Shown here one piece after another: positions 1-6,398 of a stretch of DNA of 14,123 nucleotides. Origin of the DNA: an uncultured Eubacteriales bacterium. GTDB lineage: Bacteria; Bacillota; Clostridia; Christensenellales; CAG-138. A program made the position numbers and the translations under genes. The DNA lies in assembly GCA_900546845.1 (NCBI GenBank), contig UREK01000039.1:1-14123 (forward strand). The letters run 5' to 3'. The notes below the pieces were generated by a model. The model was given only the letters and a program-made list of their open reading frames with translations. It was not told where the DNA came from and did not search any database. The stretch's first letter is position 1. Each line of letters starts with the position of its first letter.

Positions 1-138
1 CTCCGGCAGCCGCGCGCGGAAGCGGTCATACCGCCCGCCCGCGGCTTTGAACAGGTGCACAGTTTCCTCTAACGCGGGTTTGTACGTTAAAAATGGATAC
101 AGGTTTCCGTAATAAAGTTGGCTGAGCGTGGATTGCAT
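1..138 (-). CDS. DUF6809-like small protein, N-terminal part only
   Basis: The gene runs off the left edge, so only its first 46 codons are visible. The start is an ATG whose complement lies at 136-138, preceded on the minus strand by a strong AGGAGG ribosome binding site five to six bases upstream. The N-terminus reads MQSTLSQLYYGNLYPF, followed by a charged stretch with proline and glutamate. That LYYGNxxP opening resembles small uncharacterised clostridial proteins grouped as DUF6809; the family call is from memory of that pattern. No function is known to me. It has its own well-formed promoter (168-196) and is transcribed away from the Cro/C1-type regulator at 231-464, so the regulator may control it. 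Confidence is high that it is a real gene, moderate for the family. Confidence 0.65.
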   Translation of the reverse strand, partial: MQSTLSQLYYGNLYPFLTYKPALEETVHLFKAAGGRYDRFRARLPE

Positions 139-157
139 GAAAAAGACCTCCTTTATA

Positions 158-189
158 TATTAATATAAATATATACGTTTATTAATATA
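158..189. promoter_or_regulatory. Two direct copies of TATTAATATA, candidate operator
   Basis: The 10-mer TATTAATATA occurs at 158-167 and again at 180-189, start to start 22 bp, about two helical turns. The first copy lies within the longer palindrome TATATTAATATA (156-167). One copy sits at the expected transcription start and the other in the -35/-10 spacer of the minus-strand promoter, so a bound protein would block it. The obvious candidate is the Cro/C1-type protein encoded at 231-464. The AT-rich context makes chance repetition possible. Confidence 0.4.
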
Positions 190-196
190 TTGTCAA
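168..196 (-). promoter_or_regulatory. Sigma-70-type promoter of the DUF6809-like gene
   Basis: On the minus strand a perfect TTGACA (-35; complement at 191-196) is followed after exactly 17 bases by TATATT (-10; complement at 168-173). Transcription would start near 161, giving a leader of about 22 bases that contains the AGGAGG site. Hexamers and spacing are seen directly; activity is inferred. Confidence 0.65.
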
Positions 197-218
197 TGGA
201 CTATATATCGCTTACGAT
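190..218 (+). promoter_or_regulatory. Possible promoter of the Cro/C1-type regulator gene
   Basis: TTGTCA (190-195, five of six matches to the -35 consensus) is followed after 17 bases by TACGAT (213-218, four of six). The -35 overlaps that of the oppositely directed promoter, the shared core being TTGTCAA at 190-196. Transcription would start near 225, only a few bases before the start codon, which fits the lack of a good ribosome binding site. Inferred from hexamers only. Confidence 0.35.
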
Positions 219-230
219 TCATAGTGGGTG

Positions 231-464
231 ATGAAATTGAAAGAGATCAGGTTGACGTTGGATGAAATTCTGTCAAAAAGAGGAATTACAAGATACGAAT
301 TGGCAAAAATGACAGGAATCGGGTACGCCGTGATCCATAGCTATTACAAAGACAGGGTAAAACGGTACGACAAAGAAACACTGCTTAAAATTTGCCTTGC
401 CTTGGATTGCGAAGTTGGGGATATTCTGAAGATCGTGGAATATGAGCAAGACAGGGAGCCATAA
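231..464 (+). CDS. Cro/C1-type (XRE) helix-turn-helix regulator
   Basis: This 77-residue protein is almost entirely one DNA-binding domain. A helix-turn-helix of the phage Cro/C1 type spans roughly residues 5-65: a first helix (LDEILSKRGI), the ELAKMTGI-x-YAVI turn-and-recognition segment near residues 23-35, and a closing helix TLLKICLALDCEVGDIL typical of the HTH_26 group. There is no ligand-binding or oligomerisation domain. I chose the ATG at 231; a GTG at 228 would add one residue, and neither has a clear ribosome binding site, so the message may be nearly leaderless. The gene is visibly poorer in GC than the metabolic genes downstream, which may indicate acquisition. It diverges from the DUF6809-like gene, and the repeated TATTAATATA sites between them suggest local repression, possibly of itself too. 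Class is confident; target is inferred. Confidence 0.8.
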   Translation: MKLKEIRLTLDEILSKRGITRYELAKMTGIGYAVIHSYYKDRVKRYDKETLLKICLALDCEVGDILKIVEYEQDREP

Positions 465-488
465 CAGTTTTTGTAAATTCTGAAGGCT

Positions 489-591
489 TCCGTATTCGGG
501 CGTCGTGTGGGAGCGGACTGAGGATTGCCCTTATTCGCGCAGCCTTTGCGAACTGTGGAGCTGTCATGACACAAGCCAGGATTGAGGATTG
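489..591. repeat. Partial, internally deleted copy of the dispersed composite repeat
   Basis: This stretch matches the inner and right-hand parts of the full repeat at 722-946: the core CGTATTCGGG, then GGACTGAGGATTG, then an extension with GAACTGTGGAGCTGTCATG, ending in a second GAGGATTG at 591. Compared with the full copy, the left arm is absent and the whole AAAAGGCTCC hairpin block is missing, as if lost between the short direct repeats GAGCG and AAGCG. The second terminus is also decayed (ATTGAGG instead of ACTGAGG). It looks like an old copy. No gene is seen in 465-600. Confidence 0.6.
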
Positions 592-711
592 TTCCCCGCC
601 GCAGCGGTTAAGCCATTCGACAGCGCTTTCCCATGGCGGCCTATCCCCCTCGCCCCTTCCCGGCGCGGGAAGGGGAAGATAGTGTGAAGGAGCTGCGCCC
701 CTTCACCGCCG
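592..711. repeat. Second dispersed repeat block, copy 1 (without the 112-bp insertion)
   Basis: This segment starts directly after the GAGGATTG terminus at 591 and is closely similar to 11414-11645 once the 112-bp module there is removed. Shared parts include CGCCGCAGCGGTTAAGCC, the ATGGCGGCC/GTGGCGGCC segment, GGAAGGGGAA and GCCCCTTCACCGCC. It contains a perfect 10-bp stem, CCCCTTCCCG (653-662) with CGGGAAGGGG (666-675), and a second stem GAAGGAGC/GCCCCTTC with one mismatch. It is the uninterrupted version of the block and useful for defining the insertion in the other copy. Confidence 0.55.
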
Positions 712-721
712 GTGTTAACGG

Positions 722-946
722 CAATCCCCCGTCAGCGCTTGCGCGCTGCCACCCCCTTTCAGAAAGGGGGCTTTTGGGAGCGGTGAACTCAAACGTTTTT
801 TCGTATTCGGGCAGCGCATGGGAGCGCACAGCCCAAAAGGCTCCTTTTGAAAGGAGCTGTCCGCGAAGCGGACTGAGGATTGCCCTTATTCGCGCGGCCA
901 TTGTGAACTGTGGGACTGTCATGGCACAAGCCAGGACTGAGGATTG
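722..946. repeat. Dispersed composite repeat, full copy A plus right extension
   Basis: The 161-bp core (722-882) begins CAATCCCCCGTC and ends GACTGAGGATTG. Its two ends are imperfect inverted repeats of about 50 bp, each holding two hairpins. Left arm: CAGCGC/GCGCTG (733-748) and CCCCCTTT/AAAGGGGG (752-770). Right arm: GCTCCTTT/AAAGGAGC and GTCCGC/GCGGAC (859-873). Between them is a core with CGTATTCGGG and GGGAGCGCACAGCC. A 64-bp extension (883-946) adds CGCGCGGCCATTGTGAACTG and a second GACTGAGGATTG end. Open reading frames across 633-971 are low-complexity readings of this repeat and are not called as genes. From 947 to 1050 I see nothing else. Confidence 0.75.
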
Positions 947-1052
947 CCTTACCTCCGCGAGCGACGCTTAAAGCAGCTTGCCTCTTTGCGGCCTCGGAAT
1001 TGTCTTGCTCCGCAAGCGCTGGAGTCTAACCTGCGTCTGCAGCGGCGCAGCG

Positions 1053-1086
1053 AAAAGCGGCGAGGTTCCCCCCCGCCGCTTCGTTT
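1053..1086 (-). terminator. Probable terminator hairpin downstream of the rubrerythrin gene
   Basis: On the minus strand, just past the rubrerythrin stop, an 8-bp perfect stem AAGCGGCG/CGCCGCTT (plus-strand arms 1055-1062 and 1074-1081) encloses an 11-base loop with a G run. It is followed by only a short T run (TTTTC, partly in the stem), so it would be a weak intrinsic terminator. Confidence 0.45.
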
Positions 1087-1106
1087 TCCATGTATGTGGG
1101 TTTCCC

Positions 1107-1652
1107 TTACTCCCCGAAGTACCGCTTCAGCAGTCCGGCAAACGCTTTGCCGTGGCGGGCCTCGTCGCGCGCCATCTCGTGTACGGTGTCGTGGATCGCG
1201 TCAAGGTTCTGCGCCTTGGCCATCTTCGCAAGCTCGAACTTGCCCGCAGTAGCGCCGTTTTCGGCTTCCACGCGCATCTCGAGGTTCTTCTTGGTGGAAT
1301 CGGTCACAACCTCGCCGAGCAGCTCCGCGAACTTCGCCGCATGCTCCGCCTCTTCCCAAGCTGCCTTTTCCCAATAGAGGCCGATCTCCGGATAGCCCTC
1401 GCGGTGGGCGACGCGCGCCATCGCAAGATACATGCCGACCTCGGTGCATTCGCCGGTGAAGTTGGCGCGCAGGCCCTCGATGATCTCCGGAGCAACGCCC
1501 TTGGCTACGCCAAGCACATGCTCAGCCGCCCAATCCATCTTGTTCTCCTCAACCGGGACAAACTTGGAAGCGGGCGCCTTGCAGGTGGGGCAGAACGCCG
1601 GGGCTTCGGGGCCTTCGTGTACATAACCGCAAACTGTGCAACGGAATTTCAT
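1107..1652 (-). CDS. Reverse-type rubrerythrin (rubredoxin domain first)
   Basis: The protein of 181 residues is a cytoplasmic non-haem iron peroxidase protecting anaerobes from hydrogen peroxide. Residues 1-32 form a small rubredoxin-like FeS4 domain with C5-x2-C8-GYVHEG and C21-x2-C24. From about residue 40 a ferritin-like four-helix bundle follows, with the di-iron ligand motifs E68/E71, E101-x2-H104 and E164-x2-H167 (DEARHG). Having the rubredoxin domain at the N-terminus is the reverse of classical rubrerythrin. The start at 1652 is chosen because GGAAGGAG precedes it; an in-frame ATG 14 codons upstream lacks such a site. A perfect TATAAT (complement of 1716-1721) lies upstream, with a palindrome behind it that could bind the divergently encoded Crp/Fnr-type protein. 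Electron donors are not encoded nearby. Confidence 0.92.
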   Translation of the reverse strand: MKFRCTVCGYVHEGPEAPAFCPTCKAPASKFVPVEENKMDWAAEHVLGVAKGVAPEIIEGLRANFTGECTEVGMYLAMARVAHREGYPEIGLYWEKAAWEEAEHAAKFAELLGEVVTDSTKKNLEMRVEAENGATAGKFELAKMAKAQNLDAIHDTVHEMARDEARHGKAFAGLLKRYFGE

Positions 1653-1715
1653 ATTTTTGTTCTCCTTCCACATTTTTCTAATTTTCGGCTGCAAGCCGTG
1701 CTATACTTTCTTTTG

Positions 1716-1721
1716 ATTATA
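1716..1721 (-). promoter_or_regulatory. -10 element of the rubrerythrin promoter
   Basis: The minus strand reads TATAAT here. At the usual 17-base distance the -35 position reads TTTCTC (complement of 1739-1744), a poor match to consensus. A good -10 with a poor -35 is typical of activator-dependent promoters, and the palindrome at 1750-1761 lies just upstream. Confidence 0.45.
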
Positions 1722-1749
1722 TGATACCATGAAGCGCAGAGAAAGTCTA

Positions 1750-1761
1750 TTGCATTTGCAA
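1750..1761. promoter_or_regulatory. Palindrome TTGCA-TT-TGCAA, candidate Crp/Fnr-family binding site
   Basis: Two perfect 5-bp half sites, TTGCA (1750-1754) and TGCAA (1757-1761), are separated by TT. The palindrome lies between the divergent rubrerythrin and Crp/Fnr-type genes, with its centre roughly 40-47 bp upstream of the expected rubrerythrin transcription start, a common activator position for this family. It is also only 18 bp before the regulator's own start codon, so self-repression is possible. Site and geometry are seen; binding is inferred. Confidence 0.4.
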
Positions 1762-1779
1762 CAGTTTGGAGGAAATTTT

Positions 1780-2424
1780 GTGCAGTTGACGGATTCGGAT
1801 CTTTTTGAGGGCATTACGCAGGAAGAGGTCGAGCAGATGCTCCGCTGCTTCTGCGCGCGCACCGAGCGCTGCGCTGCGGGAGATACCGTCCGCGCTTACC
1901 GGCATAGCCATGGCGACGTGGGTATCCTCAAAAGCGGGGCGCTTTCCATCGAGCGCATAGAGCTCGACGGCGGCAGGACGCTGCTCGAATCGCTCGCGCC
2001 GGGCGGCATCTTTGGGGAAGTGCTCGCATTTTCGAGCCTCGCGCGCGAAAGCATGCTCGTCGTCGCCCGCGCGCCCTCGGAGATCGTATTCATTGATTAC
2101 GCGCACATCATCAAGCGCTGCGAGAAAGCCTGCGACCACCACAGCCTGCTCGTCCGCAACATCCTGCGCCTCGTCGCGGACAAAACCGTCCGTTTGAGCG
2201 AGCGCATCGAAGTGCTCAGCTGCCGCACCATCCGCGAAAAGCTCCTGTGCTATTTCAGCCTTTCCGCCGCGCATGCGGGCGGCCGCGCCTTCCTGCTGCC
2301 GTTCTCCTTCAGCGAACTTGCGGATTACATCTGCGCGGACCGCAGCGCCATGATGCGCGAGCTTAGCCGCATGCGGGACGCCGGCCTCGTGCAGACGGAA
2401 GGGCGGCGCATTGCGCTGCCGTGA
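1780..2424 (+). CDS. Crp/Fnr-family transcriptional regulator
   Basis: The protein of 214 residues has the two-part Crp/Fnr layout: an N-terminal cyclic-nucleotide-binding-like beta roll (about residues 5-120, with GxxFGE at the usual phosphate-binding turn) and a C-terminal winged helix-turn-helix (about 145-214, core SELADYICADRSAMMRELSRM). The turn lacks the arginine-rich pattern that binds cAMP in E. coli Crp, so the effector is probably something else. Three cysteines occur near the N-terminus (C23, C25, C31), but the four-cysteine set of oxygen-sensing Fnr is not evident. I chose the GTG at 1780 because GGAGG lies eight bases upstream; an ATG at 1729 would add 17 residues without a ribosome binding site. 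Being divergent from rubrerythrin suggests a role in oxidative or nitrosative stress, but this is inferred. Confidence 0.85.
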   Translation: MQLTDSDLFEGITQEEVEQMLRCFCARTERCAAGDTVRAYRHSHGDVGILKSGALSIERIELDGGRTLLESLAPGGIFGEVLAFSSLARESMLVVARAPSEIVFIDYAHIIKRCEKACDHHSLLVRNILRLVADKTVRLSERIEVLSCRTIREKLLCYFSLSAAHAGGRAFLLPFSFSELADYICADRSAMMRELSRMRDAGLVQTEGRRIALP

Positions 2425-2426
2425 GC

Positions 2427-3335
2427 CTAAGCGCCTGAAACGGGCAAAAAAAGGTGCGGCCCGGTTTCGCTGATCTGCTCCCGCACGTGTGCGACGAAGA
2501 GCTTCGCCGCGCTCGAGAGCTTCGCGCTGCGCGCGGTAGCGATGCCGATGTCCCGGTGCTGCTGCAAGTCGAACCGCTTCCAGACTACGTTGTAGCGGTC
2601 CATGTCCGCAAGCAGGGAGTGCATTACGCTGATGCCAAGCCCGCTTTCCACCATGGAAAGGATCATATGGTCGCTGTTGACCTCATAGCGCACCTTCGGC
2701 ATTCTGGAAAGGTGCGCGAGGAAGTTGGAAAGCTCGTTGTCCGTGTCCTCCTTGAGCTTGATGAACGGTTCGTCCTGTAGCCGCGCGATTGGGAACACCT
2801 CGCTCCCGGCGAGCGGATGCTCCGGCGGCAGCACCGCGACAAGCGTATCCCGCTTGAGGAAGCTGACCTGAAGATCCGTGACCGCAGGCAGGTTCACGAA
2901 CCCGCAGTCCACCTTGCCATGCTGGATCCAATCCTCGATCTCGGAATAATTCTCGCTGTTCATCAAGGCGAATTCAATGCCGGGATACAGCTTCTGGAAC
3001 GAAACCAGCAGCGACGGGATCCACATGTTCGCAACGCTTGTGAACGTGCCGACGCGGACAAGGCCCGTATGCAGGCCGTGCAGCTCGTTCACAGTGAAGT
3101 TGAGCTCCTCCCAGTCCGCGACGATCGTGCGCACAAGCGGCAAAATCCGCTCCCCCGCCGAGCTGAGCGCAACGCCTGTGCGGCTGCGGTGGAGCAGCTC
3201 CACCCGCCATTCCTTCTCCAGATCCAATATCATGCGGCTGACGGCGGACTGGGTGTATCCCATCTGTTCCGCCGCAAGGCTGATGCTGCCAAGCTCCACG
3301 GTCTTGAGGAGCGCAGCGTATTTTTGCAGGCTCAC
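2427..3335 (-). CDS. LysR-family transcriptional regulator, probable regulator of the ornithine cluster
   Basis: The 302-residue protein has standard LysR-family length. Residues 1-60 hold the winged helix-turn-helix (LKTVELGSISLAAEQMGYTQSAVSRMI, then LERE-like LEKEWRVELLHRS). From about residue 90 a two-lobed periplasmic-binding-protein-like effector domain follows (VRVGTFTSVANMWIPSLL, DCGFVNLP, LVAVLPPEHPLA, SMVESGLGISVMH). The start is a GTG at 3335; an in-frame stop lies a few codons upstream, so no longer form is possible. It diverges from ord across about 150 bp, the classic arrangement for a LysR activator and its target operon, so it likely senses ornithine or a pathway intermediate. 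Its stop lies two bases from that of the convergent Crp/Fnr-type gene, leaving no space for a separate terminator. Family is certain; ligand and target are inferred. Confidence 0.9.
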   Translation of the reverse strand: MSLQKYAALLKTVELGSISLAAEQMGYTQSAVSRMILDLEKEWRVELLHRSRTGVALSSAGERILPLVRTIVADWEELNFTVNELHGLHTGLVRVGTFTSVANMWIPSLLVSFQKLYPGIEFALMNSENYSEIEDWIQHGKVDCGFVNLPAVTDLQVSFLKRDTLVAVLPPEHPLAGSEVFPIARLQDEPFIKLKEDTDNELSNFLAHLSRMPKVRYEVNSDHMILSMVESGLGISVMHSLLADMDRYNVVWKRFDLQQHRDIGIATARSAKLSSAAKLFVAHVREQISETGPHLFLPVSGA

Positions 3336-3386
3336 CAGCAGTCACTTCCATTCCTATTTTGCATGTATAATATAAAAAACATTCGT

Positions 3387-3415
3387 TTGCGTAATATTAT
3401 TTGGTATTATATAAT
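3387..3415 (+). promoter_or_regulatory. Probable promoter of the ornithine-degradation cluster
   Basis: TTGCGT (3387-3392) and a perfect TATAAT (3410-3415) are separated by exactly 17 bases on the plus strand, upstream of ord, giving a leader of about 65 bases. The weak -35 half fits activator dependence. The surrounding AT-rich stretch contains the small palindromes TAATATTA (3392-3399) and TTATATAA (3407-3414), and ATGT (3363-3366) is mirrored by ACAT (3379-3382). Any of these could belong to a LysR-type site, though none is decisive. Confidence 0.5.
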
Positions 3416-3487
3416 AGATTAAAGAATTATGCAATGCCGATTTTTCTGTCACAGCAAACTAAAACAAACATAGGCGGAGGGACCAAC

Positions 3488-4534
3488 ATGGAAAACATCA
3501 AGGTAGCGATCTGGGGCTTTGGCGCAATGGGCGGCGGTATCGCCAAGGTGCTTCTGCGCAAAAAAGGCGTGGACATCACCGGCGTGTGCGACATCCATCC
3601 CGCGCGCGTTGGCAAGAGCATCTTCGAGGTGCTTGGCGTGGAGCGCGGCGGCCGCGCGGACGTGCTCGTCTCGCCGGACATCGAGGCCGTCGTCTCCAAG
3701 GAGAAGTGCGACATCTGCGTAATCGCAACGGACTCCTTCACAGCGAAGGCGTTCCCGAAGATCAAGCTCGTGGTGGAAAAGGGCGTGAACGTGATCTCCA
3801 CCGCGGAGGAAATGAGTTACCCGAAGGCGCAGCAGCCGGAACTCGCGGCGGAGATGGACCGCCTTGCGAAGGAGCACGGCGTTTCCATCCTCGGCACGGG
3901 CATCAACCCCGGCCTGATGATGGACCTGCTCGCCATCTGCCTGACGGGCTGCATGACGGATGTGGAATCCGTGCAGTGCCGCCGCGTGAACAGCCTTTCC
4001 CCCTTCGGCCCGGCCGTCATGGAGGAGCAGGGCGTTGGCCTCACGGCCGAAGCGTTTGAAAAGGGCGTTGCGGACGGTACCCTCGCGGGCCACGTGGGCT
4101 TCGCGGAATCCGTCGGCATGATCGCGGAGGCGCTCGGCTGGAAGGTAGACAAGTTCGAGCAGCAAATGAAGCCCATCGTCACCACGGTGGACCGCAAGTC
4201 CCCCTACGGCTTTGCCAAAGCGGGCAACGTCGCGGGCGTGAACATGACCGGCCAGGGCTATGTGGGCGGCGAAGTGAAGATCGACATGATCCACCCGCAG
4301 CAGATCGAACCGGAGCTGGAGGGCACGCATACCGGCGACTACATCGTCCTCAAGGGCAGCCCGGAGGTCAACATGGCCATCAACCCGGAGGTGGACGGCG
4401 GCGTCGGCACCATCGCAATGATCGTGAACATGATCCCTCACGTAATCAACGCGCGCCCCGGCCTCAAGACCATGCTCGACCTGCCCGTGCCGCGCGCCAT
4501 CATGGGCGACTTCCGGGATTATATCGAAAAGTAA
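3488..4534 (+). CDS. ord: 2,4-diaminopentanoate dehydrogenase
   Basis: The 348-residue enzyme oxidatively deaminates 2,4-diaminopentanoate to 2-amino-4-ketopentanoate and ammonia with NAD(P)+, the third step of oxidative ornithine fermentation. The N-terminus is a dinucleotide-binding Rossmann fold with the motif G10-F-G12-A-M-G15-GG, similar to dihydrodipicolinate reductase. A segment near residues 130-145 (ILGTGINPGLMMDLL) is characteristic of this family, as I recall it. The start at 3488 is set by GGAGGG six bases upstream. It is first in the plus-strand cluster and is followed after 40 bases by ortA. The identification rests on the protein pattern and on its being next to the thiolase and mutase subunits, which together leave little doubt. 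Confidence 0.93.
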   Translation: MENIKVAIWGFGAMGGGIAKVLLRKKGVDITGVCDIHPARVGKSIFEVLGVERGGRADVLVSPDIEAVVSKEKCDICVIATDSFTAKAFPKIKLVVEKGVNVISTAEEMSYPKAQQPELAAEMDRLAKEHGVSILGTGINPGLMMDLLAICLTGCMTDVESVQCRRVNSLSPFGPAVMEEQGVGLTAEAFEKGVADGTLAGHVGFAESVGMIAEALGWKVDKFEQQMKPIVTTVDRKSPYGFAKAGNVAGVNMTGQGYVGGEVKIDMIHPQQIEPELEGTHTGDYIVLKGSPEVNMAINPEVDGGVGTIAMIVNMIPHVINARPGLKTMLDLPVPRAIMGDFRDYIEK

Positions 4535-4574
4535 CCCCCACGGGATAACTGATACTTTACGGAAAGGAACCGCT

Positions 4575-4880
4575 ATGGCAAAGAAAAACGACTGGGTCCG
4601 CATCCACAGGGTCGTCCTTGCGCCGGAAGAACGCACGGGCAAGCTGCCTGAGGACACCAAGAAGGTGCCGCTTGAGATGTGGGTGAAGGGCAGGCTCCAA
4701 AACGAGGCTGCCGAACTTGGCGACGAGGTGACGGTGGTCACCTCCGTCGGCCGCACGGAGCATGGGACGCTCATCGAGGTCAACCCCTGCTACGCGCTCA
4801 ATTACGGCGCGTTCGTCCCGGAGATCCTCACGATGGAGGAATCCCTGCGCAAAGCGTTGTTTGGAGGGGAAGAAGCATGA
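4575..4880 (+). CDS. ortA: 2-amino-4-ketopentanoate thiolase, alpha (small) subunit
   Basis: This 101-residue protein is the small subunit of the two-part thiolase that cleaves 2-amino-4-ketopentanoate with coenzyme A to alanine and acetyl-CoA, the step that yields energy. It has no catalytic motif of its own that I can see; the pattern W-V-x-I-H-x-V-V-L-x-P-x-E-R near the start and L-P-E-D-T-x-x-V-P-L-x-M-W-V-K-G at about residues 24-38 is what I recognise as OrtA. A purine-rich GGAAAGGAA precedes the ATG. The stop codon overlaps the ortB start by ATGA (4877-4880), which indicates translational coupling and equal production of the two subunits. Confidence 0.92.
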   Translation: MAKKNDWVRIHRVVLAPEERTGKLPEDTKKVPLEMWVKGRLQNEAAELGDEVTVVTSVGRTEHGTLIEVNPCYALNYGAFVPEILTMEESLRKALFGGEEA

Positions 4881-6301
4881 TAAACGGCATGATCGTAGAC
4901 AAGAGCTACCAAGCGGTCACGGGCCGCAAGGGAGAGATCATCGAAAAGGCCATGGGCATCGATTACAGCCGGTATGAATCCGGCTCCATCGCCTTCGATT
5001 ACGAGGCGCTGATGAACGGCACTGGCTATTCCCTGGAAGACCACATCCGCATCCAGCGGCTTTACAACGTTGGCAATACGCCGATCTTCGAGCTGCATAA
5101 CCTGACGGCGCTCGCCCGCAAATACGCAAAGCCCGGCAAGGGCGCGCGCATTTTCGTGAAGGACGAGGCCTCAAACCCCGCGGGCAGCTTCAAGGAACGC
5201 CGCGCGGCCACGAGCGTCTACCACGCCAAGAAGATGGGCTACAAGGGCGTCATCGCGGCGACGAGCGGCAATTACGGCGCCGCTGTGGCCTCCCAGGCGG
5301 CCATGCAGGGCCTCCGCTGCATCATCGTGCAGGAATGCTACGATTCCAAGCAGAGCGGCCAGCCGGAGATCATCGAGAAGGCGCGCAAGTGCGAGGCGCT
5401 CGGCGCGGAGGTGCTCCAGCTTTCCGTGGGCCCGGAGCTGTTCTATGAAGTCCTCATGATGCTGGAGGAGACGGGCTACTTCAATGCCTCGCTCTATTCC
5501 GCTTTCGGCGTGGGCGGCGTGGAAACGCTCGGCTGGGAGCTTGGGCATCAGTTTAAGGAGCGCTATGGGCGCAACCCGGATGTAGTCGTCTGCGCGAATG
5601 CGGGCGGCGGCAACCTGACCGGCACCGCGCGCGGCCTCAGGAAAGCCGGGTGCGGCGCGCAGGTCGTTGCCGCATCGGTGGATCTCACCGGCCTCAGCAT
5701 GGCAAGCGACGCGCAGTTCAACCGCAAATCCTTCACCACCGCGCACACCGGCTTCGGCGTGCCGTATGCGACTGACCCGGATCACAGCGACGTGCCGCGC
5801 TCCGCCGCGCGCCCGCTGCGCTACATGGACCGCTACGTCACCGTCAAGCAGGGCGAGGTGTTCTACATCACCGAAGCGCTCGCCACGCTTGAGGGCATGG
5901 AAAAGGGGCCTGCGGGCAACACGAGCCTTGCAGCGGCGTTCTCCCTTGCGCAGGAGCTTGACGCGGATCAGATCATCGTTGCCCAGGAGACGGAATACAC
6001 CGGCGCGGGCAAGCACATCCAGCCGCAGCTCGCTTTTGCGCGGCAAAACGGCATCGAACTCCTTTTCGGCGACCCGGCAACGGAGGTTCCCGGCACGAAT
6101 ATCGTGTTCCCGGCCAATCCTTCCCTGCTCCGGGCGCGCGACGCGGATCTTGACCACATGCGCGCTTCCCTCATCCGCCGCCAGGCCTCCCATGCGAAGG
6201 GCGCTCTGACGGAGGCGGACATCGCCTACCTGATGGAGGAGACAAACGCTTCCCGCGCGTTCGTGGAAGCAACGCTCGAAAAGGTCGGCGCAAAGGCCTG
6301 A
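4877..6301 (+). CDS. ortB: 2-amino-4-ketopentanoate thiolase, beta (PLP) subunit
   Basis: The 474-residue subunit carries pyridoxal phosphate and belongs to the fold-type II group related to threonine synthase. Seen in the sequence: NPAGSFKERRA with the likely Schiff-base lysine K106, the substrate loop SGNYG at about 130-134, and a glycine-rich phosphate-binding loop NAGGGNLTG at 241-249. With OrtA it releases alanine and acetyl-CoA from 2-amino-4-ketopentanoate. The ATG at 4877 overlaps the ortA stop and has GGAGGGG upstream; a longer in-frame reading starting inside ortA is not needed. Unlike true threonine synthases, it has an extended N-terminus of about 70 residues before the first conserved block. 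Next downstream is a repeat-filled gap of 477 bases before oraS. Confidence 0.93.
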   Translation: MINGMIVDKSYQAVTGRKGEIIEKAMGIDYSRYESGSIAFDYEALMNGTGYSLEDHIRIQRLYNVGNTPIFELHNLTALARKYAKPGKGARIFVKDEASNPAGSFKERRAATSVYHAKKMGYKGVIAATSGNYGAAVASQAAMQGLRCIIVQECYDSKQSGQPEIIEKARKCEALGAEVLQLSVGPELFYEVLMMLEETGYFNASLYSAFGVGGVETLGWELGHQFKERYGRNPDVVVCANAGGGNLTGTARGLRKAGCGAQVVAASVDLTGLSMASDAQFNRKSFTTAHTGFGVPYATDPDHSDVPRSAARPLRYMDRYVTVKQGEVFYITEALATLEGMEKGPAGNTSLAAAFSLAQELDADQIIVAQETEYTGAGKHIQPQLAFARQNGIELLFGDPATEVPGTNIVFPANPSLLRARDADLDHMRASLIRRQASHAKGALTEADIAYLMEETNASRAFVEATLEKVGAKA

Positions 6302-6398
6302 GAAAGAGGACCTGAGGAAGAGGAAAGGTGGAAACGCCCTCGCCGCTTCCAAACGTTGTAAGGGACAGCTTGCTTTACGGGGCGGCGTCCCGATACGG

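Noticed and set aside
633..971. Open frames of about 90-112 codons on both strands in the repeat block
   Set aside because: They are readings of the dispersed repeat, recur in similar form at the other repeat copies, and have no credible ribosome binding site.
1653..1694. Upstream ATG of the rubrerythrin gene
   Set aside because: It would place 14 extra residues before the rubredoxin domain; the ATG at 1652 has GGAAGGAG and starts directly with the conserved MKFRC.
1729..1779. ATG at 1729 as the start of the Crp/Fnr-type gene
   Set aside because: It lacks a ribosome binding site, while the GTG at 1780 has GGAGG at good spacing and gives the usual N-terminus of the family.
3449..4783. A 444-codon open frame on the minus strand opposite ord and ortA
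   Set aside because: Same cause: antisense of well-identified genes with biased codon use, low-complexity composition and no motif.
4679..4876. Longer N-terminus of ortB reaching back into ortA
   Set aside because: The extra residues overlap the whole second half of ortA in another frame; the ATG at 4877 overlaps the ortA stop and has its own ribosome binding site.
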